From positions 6,216,501 through 6,280,500 of the forward strand of contig CATNEN010000039.1 of the NCBI GenBank assembly GCA_950097015.1: 64,000 nt of DNA, written 5' to 3'. Below are positions 19,462 through 29,800 of this stretch, in pieces. The position numbers and the translations under genes are program-made. Below the pieces are notes generated by a model. That model ran no database searches. It was not told the DNA's origin and saw only the letters and a list, made by a program, of their open reading frames with translations. Within the stretch, counting starts at the first letter, position 1; each line of letters begins with the position of its first letter. Source of the DNA: Macrostomum hystrix (Eukaryota; Platyhelminthes; Macrostomidae).

Positions 19462-22334
19462 TCAGGCATCTTCGGAGCCTCGCCGCACGTCAATCAGGTC
19501 CTCGAGCTCCTCGAGCTGTGCTGACTCCATGGAGCCGCGGTCGAGGCGGCACAGGCGGCATAGAGGAGCCAGCTGGATGCCACCGCCGCCTCCACCGCCA
19601 CCCCCGCCTGCACCACTGGAGCTCGCCAGAGATGGCCGCCTGCGACCAGAGAAGAATCCGTTGCTGCCGCCGCCGCCGCCGCCGCCGCCGCTGGCGTTTC
19701 CGAAGCTGCTGTTGTTGGTTCTTGGCTCTTGCTGGAGCTGGTGCTGGTGCTGTTGCTGGTGCTGTTGCTGGTGCTGTTGCTGGTGCTGTTGCTGTTGCTG
19801 GTGCGGGTGTTGATGACTGCGGAGCTGTGGTCTGAAATTGTGCGCAATAGTTCAAGTCTGTGATTGGTCCGGAGTGAGCGAGTCTGTGATTGGTCCGAAG
19901 TGAGCGAGTCAGTGATTGGTCCGGAGTGAGCGAGTCTGTGATTGATGTCACTAGACCCGCAGCTAGCGAGCAGGCAATTCTGCCCATTTTGCTGACTCCT
20001 GAGCACATACGCGCACAGATACTGTACGCAGGCAAGCACTCACACAGCGGTGTGCTCACTCAAACTCACACTTTCACTGTATCTTTGAGAACAGTTATTG
20101 CAAGACAAGCCCCCAAGCCTTCACTCCGCGGCTGCGCCCAAATAAATGTGGCCTCGCCGCGGAATCGAGCTCAGGGACCTTGGTGCGAGCGACAAACGCG
20201 TAGACGCTCTGCCACTTTCCTTACGAGCGCATTCGTGCCTGTGATATTAATTTGTTTATGATTCAACAGGAGTAGATCAATATTTGGTCACAGGAGTGGG
20301 TAGATGAGTGATTGGTGTGAAGTGACAGTCTGTGATTGGTTGGGAATTCGCAAGCTTTTCATTAGTTGCGTACCTCAAGGGTGGCGTCGGCTGCTGCAGC
20401 TGCTGACCGAGTGCGGCAACGGCGGCAGCGGCGGCCGCAATGGCATCCGCCTGTGACTGGGACGGCCAGCCCGCATCACCCGGCAGCTCCGTGGCCGTCG
20501 CGCGAACTCCCCGGCGACGATCGCGAAACTGGTTCAACAGCTTGAAGAAGTAGAAGGAGGCGGCTAGCGAGAAGATCTCGCCCAGCTCGAACACGGTGAT
20601 GCAGGAGGCACCGATCCACAGGCCGATGATGCCGCCCATATCGCTGAGCAGGGAGATGAGGGTGTAGCTGTGCTCCTCGGTCATTGTGCGGATGGTGTGC
20701 GTCTTGGCGAAGATGCGCAGCTGGGCGGTGTGACCGCTGATGAACTGCAGCAACGGCCGGCAAGGCTCCACGGCACGCTTGGCAGCCTCGGAGCGGTTGG
20801 GCATCTTGGTCGAGGCGAACTGAAGTGCCCGGCACTGGCGCAGGTCGATGCCGCTGCTGTTCAGCGACTTGGCGATGGCCGCAGGCGGCTCCGCCTTGGC
20901 GTGCCGCTCGAGGTACTCGTCCAGCAGCTGGCTGAGCTTGCCCAGCTGAATGTCGGCGCCACGCGGCCTCAATGAAGTCTCCGGCCAGACGCTCTGGATA
21001 ACAAAGTACTCGTAGCTGGTGGCGGCGCAGATGTTGTTGCACTCGGTGCCCGCCGGCTCGGCCAGGCGGGCGGCGCGGACGGCGGCCTCCAGACGGCGGA
21101 GGCGGGCCATCACGCCTGGCTGGCTGGAGTTCATCTGGGCGGCGAACTCGCGGAAAAAGCGGGCCAGCGGGCGGCGGCCAACCCGCTTGACTGCGGCCTG
21201 CTCGGCCAGGCGCAGCCGCTTCAGGAGGGCTCGAACCCGCGACTCCGGCTGCGCGAAGACGCCGAAGATGTCGTGGCAAAACGGTGGCGGCCCGGCGCCG
21301 GCGTCAGCCAAGAACTCGAACTCCGGCAGGGGGCCCTCCATCAGGCAGCCGGCGGCGGACAAAATTCGGCGACTCCGCTCGAGCTCCAAGCAGTCGGCCA
21401 GCTCCCAGAGGTACCGGGTTCGCGTCCGCATCATAGGATCGAAGAAGACCCGGTCCCCCGGCGCGGTGCAGGGCTTAGACGGCGTGCTGATGATGCTGGT
21501 GCTGGTCTGTGTGAGCGGCAGGTCGGTGCGGTGCCCTGTCTGGACGAACAGCTCGGACAGCAGCGGCTTCGGCCGACTGTCGGCCTCGTGGATGGCGATG
21601 CGGAAGCCCTTGGACTCCAGGCCGGTGACACTCATGGCGTAGCGATCCGGCGGGAAGAAGGGGTCGGTGCTGGGTGAGTAGAGCACCAGGATGAGGCCGT
21701 CGTCGGCATTCTCAGAGCGGAGGCTGCGGCTGGGCGGTCGGTAGGTGAAACAGTTGCCGAATCGGCGGTGATAAAAGGTGCGGAAGTGGCGCGGCTCGCA
21801 CTGGCGGCCATTGTAGCGACAGTCGATGACGAAGTCGAACAGTCTGGCGGACAGCGCGGACATGTTGATGCGGTGCTCCAGGCTGGAGTATAGCGCCGTG
21901 AGGTAGTCGTCAGAGTCGTAGACAAAAGCGTAGCCCAGCAGGAACTGCAGGTAGATGCTGAATCGCAGGTGCACGAATTCCGGGTTGGCGCCATTCGGCT
22001 TGGCGGTGCGCAGCTCGTAGTCGGCGATGCTGTCGTACAGAAATATCCGCGTCTGCATCGGGTCGCACAGGGTGACGTCCGGCATCTGGAAGGAGTTCGG
22101 GCTCAGCCGAACCGTGGAGCTGACTGGATGGCTGAGGTACAGAGCGATCTGGCTGACCGCGTGCACCGACATGCCCAGGAAGGTCATGCTGAGCACGGTG
22201 AGCCAGATGAACTTGTCGGCATTCTGCGAGTTGCCAATCACCCGGTCGGCGCCGTGCACGGAGGACTTGCGGAGCAGGCTGAGGATGCGCGTGTGCAGCC
22301 GCGACAGGCGGTAGGAGGCCGGCGGCCCGGGCAT
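19462..22334 (-). CDS. DEG/ENaC family cation channel subunit (2 exons)
   Basis: Exon 1 is 22334-20374 and exon 2 is 19831-19462, joined at AG|A (donor GTACGC, acceptor AATTTCAG), giving 776 aa. A His-Gly gating motif (VHGADRVIG) is at residues 26-34, before TM1 at about 41-66. The first extracellular motif is VTLCDP. A large ectodomain follows, with GNCFTY, GLILVLYS and IHEADSRP resembling conserved family segments. TM2 begins LLSDMGGIIGLWIGAS (562-577), with GAS as the G-x-S selectivity filter, followed by FELGEI. The cytoplasmic tail is Ala/Gln-rich, and exon 2 adds His/Gln repeats, two poly-Gly runs and an acidic end (LEELEDLIDVRRGSEDA). Known role: a sodium-selective, amiloride-sensitive channel of the plasma membrane. 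The gating stimulus cannot be read from the sequence. The ectodomain is divergent, so I assign no subfamily. The tail exon is a new model supported by phase and splice sites. Confidence 0.88.
19856..19945. repeat. 26-bp tandem repeat in the channel intron
   Basis: Three and a half copies of a unit containing GTGATTGGTCCGGAGTGAGC. Related GTGATTGGT words recur at 20310-20345. Confidence 0.85.
19940..20222 (-). mobile_element. tRNA-derived SINE, family A, most complete copy
   Basis: On the minus strand the order is GTGGCAGAGCG (A box), CTCGCACCAAGGTCCC, GAGCTCGATTCCGCGG (B box), GCGAGGCCACATTTATTTGG, GGCTTGGGGGCTTGTC, GGAGTCAGCAAAATGGGCAG and GCTGCGGGTCTAGTG. It lies inside the channel intron in the same orientation as that gene. 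It serves as the reference for the family here. Confidence 0.82.
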
Positions 22335-22975
22335 GGCGCGCGTCAGGAGGAGGGCAGCGACTGGGGACCCGCCAGGCTCAGCTTAAACAGAGACCCAATG
22401 GGTCCAGCCGGGCCAGGATTGGCTGGCTCCGTGACCAACCAATCGCATTCTCCCCAGCTGTAAGCCAGATTGCCTCTCGACTTTAATTAATCCATCAAGG
22501 AAGACTTCATCGTCCGACTGGGACAATGCACTGAACCTTATATAATTTACTAAATAGTCGAGCATTAAAGTAGTTAAGACTTTAAGAGCGCCATCTTCTG
22601 GGACTCTAAATATATGAGAAATTCGCTGACCTTTTTGGTACAGTCTCTGAGAGTGGACCTGGCTGAGCTGGTAGCTGTAAATGCCTGCCTAGTTTTTAGG
22701 AAAAGCCTACCTGGGAGAAATTGCAACTCAGTCGATCTTAGATACGCATCTTCTAGGAGCAGACAGCCAGCGTGCGACACTTAGCGCCGTGCAAGACAAG
22801 CCTTTCAAGTGGCGCAGCGAGCCCTCGTATGCGTCACTCGCGCACAATTGCTTGAACAGGCCTCTCCACTGCTGCCTGCAGGAGCTGGCAATGCCAGAAA
22901 GTGCACGGATTAGGAGAACTAAGACAATGGAAAGACAATTTTTCTACACCGTTTAGACCAATGGAACATTCAGAC
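22335..22975. other. 5' flank of the channel gene
   Basis: Upstream of the channel ATG on the minus strand. I see no further exon and no repeat array. It probably contains the promoter, but no core element is convincing. Confidence 0.45.
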
Positions 22976-24716
22976 AGGACAGGATAGGCACAGGTGAGAC
23001 ACGAGTCTCAGTCAGAACAGGATAGGCACAGGTGAGATAAGAGTCTCAGACAGGACAGGATAGGCACAGGTGAGACACGAGTATCAGACAGGACAGGATA
23101 GGCACAGGTGAGACACGAGTCTCAGTCAGGACAGGATAGGCACAGGTGAGATAAGAGTCTCAGACAGGACAGGATAGGCACAGGTGAGACACGAGTCTCA
23201 GTCAGGACAGGATAGGCACAGGTGAGACACGAGTCTCAGTCAGGACAGGATAGGCACAGGTGAGACACGAGTCTCAGACAGGACAGGATAGGCACAGGTG
23301 AGACACGAGTCTCAGTCAGGACAGGATAGGCACAGGTGAGACACGAGTCTCAGTCAGGACAGGATAGGCACAGGTGAGACACGAGTCTCAGACAGGACAG
23401 GATAGGCACAGGTGAGATAAGAGTCTCAGACAGGACAGGATAGGCACAGGTGAGACACGAGTCTCAGTCAGGACAGGATAGGCACAGGTGAGACACGAGT
23501 CTCAGACAGGACAGGATAGGCACAGGTGAGACACGAGTCTCAGACAGGACAGGATAGGCACAGGTGAGACACGAGTCTCAGACAGGACAGGATAGGCACA
23601 GGTGAGATAAGAGTCTCAGACAGGACAGGATAGGCACAGGTGAGACACGAGTCTCAGTCAGGACAGGATAGGCACAGGTGAGATAAGAGTCTCAGACAGG
23701 ACAGGATAGGCACAGGTGAGACACGAGTCTCAGTCAGGACAGGATAGGCACAGGTGAGACACGAGTCTCAGTCAGGACAGGATAGGCACAGGTGAGACAC
23801 GAGTCTCAGACAGGACAGGATAGGCACAGGTGAGACACGAGTCTCAGTCAGGACAGGATAGGCACAGGTGAGACACGAGTCTCAGTCAGGACAGGATAGG
23901 CACAGGTGAGACACGAGTCTCAGACAGGACAGGATAGGCACAGGTGAGATAAGAGTCTCAGACAGGACAGGATAGGCACAGGTGAGACACGAGTCTCAGT
24001 CAGGACAGGATAGGCACAGGTGAGACACGAGTCTCAGACAGGACAGGATAGGCACAGGTGAGACACGAGTCTCAGACAGGACAGGATAGGCACAGGTGAG
24101 ACACGAGTCTCAGACAGGACAGGATAGGCACAGGTGAGATAAGAGTCTCAGACAGGACAGGATAGGCACAGGTGAGACACGAGTCTCAGTCAGGACAGGA
24201 TAGGCACAGGTGAGACACGAGTCTCAGACAGGACAGGATAGGCACAGGTGAGACACGAGTCTCAGTCAGGACAGGATAGGCACAGGTGAGACACGAGTCT
24301 CAGTCAGGACAGGATAGGCACAGGTGAGACACGAGTCTCAGACAGGACAGGATAGGCACAGGTGAGACACGAGTCTCAGACAGGACAGGATAGGCACAGG
24401 TGAGACACGAGTCTCAGACAGGACAGGATAGGCACAGGTGAGACACGAGTCTCAGACAGGACAGGATAGGCACAGGTGAGATAAGAGTCTCAGACAGGAC
24501 AGGATAGGCACAGGTGAGACACGAGTCTCAGACAGGACAGGATAGGCACAGGTGAGACACGAGTCTCAGTCAGGACAGGATAGGCACAGGTGAGACACGA
24601 GTCTCAGACAGGACAGGATAGGCACAGGTGAGACACGAGTCTCAGACAGGACAGGATAGGCACAGGTGAGACACGAGTCTCAGACAGGACAGGATAGGCA
24701 CAGGTGAGATAAGAGG
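22976..24716. repeat. 38-bp minisatellite with donor-like units
   Basis: About 46 copies of a unit with GGATAGGCACAGGTGAGACA then CGAGTCTCA. Two binary variants (ACACGAG or ATAAGAG, and CAGACAGG or CAGTCAGG) mark units. The ATAAGAG units recur with spacing 7 then 5 units in two adjacent blocks, showing a duplicated block of about 532 bp. Each plus-strand unit contains ACAG|GTGAGA. Confidence 0.95.
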
Positions 24717-25374
24717 GACATTCAAATAGTAAATAAGGCTTGAAGTATTAGAAGTACACTTGTGTTTTTAATGCCACAACACTGCTAATTGGTGTTAATT
24801 AACTTGCGATCTATTTGTGTCTACTTTCATATATAGCATCTCGAAACTACAAGAGCAGAATCAACAGATTTTTGCGTCTAAAACAGAAGCAAATATAATC
24901 ATTTTACTAATAATATATGAATGACTAAAATATCGTTTAATAAAACAGGAAATATTTGCCGATTTAAAACTGAGCTCAATGAAATAGCGCGGATATCCGG
25001 GATACAGGGCTGTGCAACTAAGCTAAGGCTAATGATTGAGTACCTGTCCTGTTAATTAGAGGCAAGTTTATCACAGAGAACACCAACAAATATTCAGGAA
25101 TTAAAATGAAAACTAAAACTCAACTATGTACGACTGAAAAGTTAAATGAACGACAGGGAATTCAATGTCAACTACACTAACTCAGATATAATGGAAATGG
25201 TTTTTTTGAAATGCCTCACAACAAGCAGTTCCAGTGTACTATTATGCTGCACGTGCTGCGAATCCAGTATTGCAGTACGATTGCAGTGCATTAAATAATG
25301 TGACGACAATATTGCAGGACGAGTTCTTTTACGTCTGATTGACTAGTGAAGGCCACGCAATAATCATGAATGGG
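24717..25374. other. AT-rich non-coding DNA
   Basis: I see no gene, RNA or regular repeat. Confidence 0.5.
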
Positions 25375-25815
25375 TGGGGACTAACCCTGAAGCGGGTGAG
25401 GACAAACCCTGGAGGAGGTGGGGACAAGCCCTAAAGGAGGTGGGGACTAGACCTGAAGGAGGTGGGGACTAGACCTGAAGGAGGTGGGGACTAGACCTGA
25501 AGGAGGTGGGGACTAACCCTGAAGGAGGTGGGGACTAACCCTGAAGGAGGTGGGGACTAACCATGAAGGAGGTGGGGACTAGACCTGAAGGAGGTGGGGA
25601 CTAGACCTGAAGGAGGTGGGGACTAGACCTGAAGGAGGTGGGGACTAACCCTGAAGGAGGTGGGGACTAACCCTGAAGGAGGTGGGGACTAACCCTGAAG
25701 GAGGTGGGGACTAACCCTGAAGGAGGTGGGGACTAACCATGAAGGAGGTGGGGACTAACCCTGAAGGAGGTGGGGACTAACCCTGAAGGAGTTGGAGACT
25801 AGGCCTGAAGGAATT
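25375..25815. repeat. 22-bp minisatellite
   Basis: About 20 copies of a unit with GGAGGTGGGGACTAACCCTG or GACTAGACCTG, then AA. Blocks of three CTAGACC units alternate with blocks of CTAACCC units, indicating block amplification. It is downstream of ATP-citrate lyase. Confidence 0.94.
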
Positions 25816-26706
25816 AGGGACGCGCTGAAGGTAGTGAGTATCCGTGAAGTAGCCCTGACGAGAGTAAGTGGCCTTGAAAAGTCGATCGACATGCGGAAAA
25901 TTGGTGGAATCGATAATTATTTTGAGGAAAAATCAATGGAATCAATGGATTAAAGCAGATTTTTAATAAAAAAAGCACAAGCACTGCGGACTGGAAACAA
26001 AAAAGCGGCGAAAACGTAAAAAGTTGATTAAAAAGGTTTTTGGAAAATTAAGGAACACACGAACTTACACATAGATAAGAAATTCTACAAACCTACTACA
26101 ACCTTGCGAATTTGTCCAACTAATAAAATATTTCAACTACTTACAACCTTTTGTTCGAAAACAAAATAAATTCATTATAAAAAGTCGTGCGAGTGCAAAT
26201 ATTTCGGAAAATATGGAGGAAAGATGGGAGAAAACTGTGATTGGGGATCCCTTTAGGAGATTTCCTTCTAAAAGTCTTCGCGAGAAATCCTTAGACAGAT
26301 GGACACAAGCGCTTCCTAATATGGCTTATAAGTTGATAGTCGATAAGTTCGTACTTTATTTTTCATGTATAAGCCGATATGTTTCGAAATAGTTATGAAA
26401 CAGTTATAAGGAGTCCATAATCTAAAGACCGAGAGTTTTAGAAGTCTAAATGTTTAATTTAATAGCTTAGCCTAATATCAAACGAGTATCCTAATATTAC
26501 GCATTTAATACTCTGCCGATATGTAGCGAAATATTAATTTTCAATGCCAAGGATCTCTAATTTATAAGGACCATTTTATAAGGCTCTCTAAGAACTGAGA
26601 ACAACTGAGACAACAGATAATTATTGGGGATTAATAGTCCAAATAGTCCAATCAATTGTGATCCAGTTGGTCATGGCGGCTTCCAGTACACCGTCAGTCT
26701 CCCAGC
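25816..26706 (-). other. 3' UTR and flank of ATP-citrate lyase
   Basis: AT-rich and without coding potential. A minus-strand AATAAA (plus TTTATT at 26355-26360) about 350 bases after the stop is the best poly(A) candidate. Confidence 0.45.
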
Positions 26707-26887
26707 CTACCAGGGCGCCCACTGACTCTGCTCCGGCATCACGTAGCTGATGTCGTCCCAGGGATGCCGGTACAGGCCCTGCTTCAGTCGGCGCTGGTCC
26801 AAGTAGTGCCCGATGAAGCCCATGCTGCGGCCCAGCACAAACATGCCGTTCAGGGCGCCGATCTCAATGAACTCGTCGGCCTCCTCG
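26707..26887 (-). CDS. ACLY: ACLY exon 12 (C-terminal end)
   Basis: It encodes [34 protein letters not shown] and [15 protein letters not shown], then QSQWAPW and stop TAG. The first base completes the Arg codon split from exon 11 (CG|C). It lies 6.9 kb from exon 11. Confidence 0.93.
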
Positions 26888-29800
26888 CTGGAGAGACAGG
26901 CGGGTGAGGCGGAGATTCAATTAGGGGGTGAGATTCAGGAGCTGAAGCATACTGCATAGAGATCCTCAGGGGTGAGATTCAGGTGCTGAATTATACTGCA
27001 TAGAGATACTCAGAGGTGAGATTCAGGTGCTGAAGCATACTGCATAGAGATCCTCAGGGGTGAGATTCAGGTGCTGAATTATACTGCATAGAGATACTCA
27101 GAGGTGAGATTCAGGTGCTGAAGCATACTGCATAGAGATCCTCAGGGGTGAGATTAAGGTGCTGAATTATACTGCATAGAGATCCTCAGGGGTGAGATTA
27201 AGGTGCTGAATTATACTGCATAGAGATACTCAGAGGTGAGATTCAGGTGCTGAAGCATACTGCATAGAGATCCTCAGGGGTGAGATTCAGGTGCTGAATT
27301 ATACTGCATAGAGATCCTCAGGGGTGAGATTCAGGTGCTGAATTATACTGCATAGAGATCCTCAGAGGTGAGATTCAGGTGCTGAAGCATACTGCATAGA
27401 GATCCTCAGGGGTGAGATTAAGGTGCTGAATTATACTGCATAGAGATCCTCAGGGGTGAGATTCAGGTGCTGAATTATACTGCATAGAGATACTCAGAGG
27501 TGAGATTCAGGTGCTGAAGCATACTGCATAGAGATCCTCAGGGGTGAGATTCAGGTGCTGAATTATACTGCATAGAGATACTCAGAGGTGAGATTCAGGT
27601 GCTGAAGCATACTGCATAGAGATCCTCAGGGGTGAGATTAAGGTGCTGAATTATACTGCATAGAGATCCTCAGGGGTGAGATTAAGGTGCTGAATTATAC
27701 TGCATAGAGATACTCAGAGGTGAGATTCAGGTGCTGAAGCATACTGCATAGAGATCCTCAGGGGTGAGATTCAGGTGCTGAATTATACTGCATAGAGATC
27801 CTCAGGGGTGAGATTCAGGTGCTGAATTATACTGCATAGAGATCCTCAGGGGTGAGATTCAGGTGCTGAAGCATACTGCATAGAGATCCTCAGGGGTGAG
27901 ATTCAGGTGCTGATTTATACTGCATAGAGATCCTCAGGGGTGAGATTCAGGTGCTGAAGCATACTGCATAGAGACCCAATAGACAGACACTGAGTCATGA
28001 GATTCAGGTCCAGTAGACAGACACTGAGGGATGAGATTCAGGTCCAGTAGACAGACACTGCAAGGGATGAGATTCTGGACTAGTAGATAGACACTGCAAG
28101 GGATGAGATTCAGGACTAGTAGACAGACACTGCAAGGGATGAGATTCAGGACTAGTAGACAGACACTGCAAGGGATGAGATTCTGGACTAGTAGACAGAC
28201 ACTGCAAGGGATGAGATTCCGGACTAGTAGACAGACACTGCAAGGGATGAGATTCAGGACTAGAAGACAGACACTGAGGGATGAGATTCAGGTCCAGTAG
28301 ACAGAGAATGAGGGATGAGATTCAGGTCCAGTAGACAGACACTGAGGGATGAGATTCAGGACTAGAAGACAGAAACTGAGGGATGAGATTCAGGACCAGC
28401 AGACAGAGACTGAGGGATGAGATTCAGGTCCAGTAGACAGACACTGAGGGATGAGATTCAGGTCCAGTAGACAGAGACTGAGGGATGAGATTCAGGTCCA
28501 GTAGACAGACACTGAGGGATGAGATTCAGGTCCAGTAGACAGACACTGAGGGATGAGATTCAGGACCAGTAGACAGACACTGAGGGATGAGATTCAGGTC
28601 CAGTAGACAGACACTGAGGGATGAGATTCAGGTCCAGTAGACAGAGACTGAGGGATGAGATTCAGGTCCAGTAGACAGACACTGAGGGATGAGATTCAGG
28701 ACTAGAAGACAGAAACTGAGGGATGAGATTCAGGACTAGAAGACAGACACTGCAAGGGATGAGATTCAGGACCAGTAGACAGACACTGAGGGATGAGATT
28801 CAGGACTAGAAGACAGAAACTGAGGGATGAGATTCAGGTCCAGTACACAGACACTGAGGGATGAGATTCAGGTCCAGTAGACAGACACTGAGGGATGAGA
28901 TTCAGGTCCAGTAGACAGAGACTGAGGGATGAGATTCAGGTCCAGTAGACAGACACTGAGGGATGAGATTCAGGTCCAGTAGACAGACACTGAGGGATGA
29001 GATTCAGGACCAGTAGACAGACACTGAGGGATGAGATTCAGGTCCAGTAGACAGACACTGAGGGATGAGATTCAGGTCCAGTAGACAGACACTGCAAGGG
29101 ATGAGATTCTGGACTAGTAGATAGACACTGCAAGGGATGAGATTCAGGACTAGTAGACAGACACTGCAAGGGATGAGATTCAGGACTAGTAGACAGACAC
29201 TGCAAGGGATGAGATTCTGGACTAGTAGACAGACACTGCAAGGGATGAGATTCCGGACTAGTAGACAGACACTGCAAGGGATGAGATTCAGGACTAGAAG
29301 ACAGACACTGAGGGATGAGATTCAGGTCCAGTAGACAGAGAATGAGGGATGAGATTCAGGTCCAGTAGACAGAGACTGAGGGATGAGATTCAGGACTAGA
29401 AGACAGAAACTGAGGGATGAGATTCAGGTCCAGTACACAGACACTGAGGGATGAGATTCAGGTCCAGTAGACAGAGACTGAGGGATGAGATTCAGGTCCA
29501 GTAGACAGACACTGAGGGATGAGATTCAGGTCCAGTAGACAGACACTGAGGGATGAGATTCAGGACCAGTAGACAGACACTGAGGGATGAGATTCAGGAC
29601 CAGTAGACAGACACTGAGGGATGAGATTCAGGTCCAGTAGACAGACACTGAGGGATGAGATTCAGGTCCAGTAGACAGACACTGAGGGATGAGATTCAGG
29701 TCCAGTAGACAGAGACTGAGGGATGAGATTCAGGTCCAGTAGACAGACACTGAGGGATGAGATTCAGGACTAGAAGACAGAAACTGAGGGATGAGATTCA

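Larger units (their letters stand above)
19832..20373 (-). other. Intron of the DEG/ENaC gene
   Basis: The donor GTACGC and acceptor CAATTTCAG are read on the minus strand. The 542-bp intron holds a 26-bp tandem repeat next to the acceptor and a full family A SINE. Confidence 0.75.

Noticed and set aside
21019-22463. Plus-strand frames antisense to the DEG/ENaC exon
   Set aside because: Shadows of the GC-rich channel exon on the other strand; they carry no family features.
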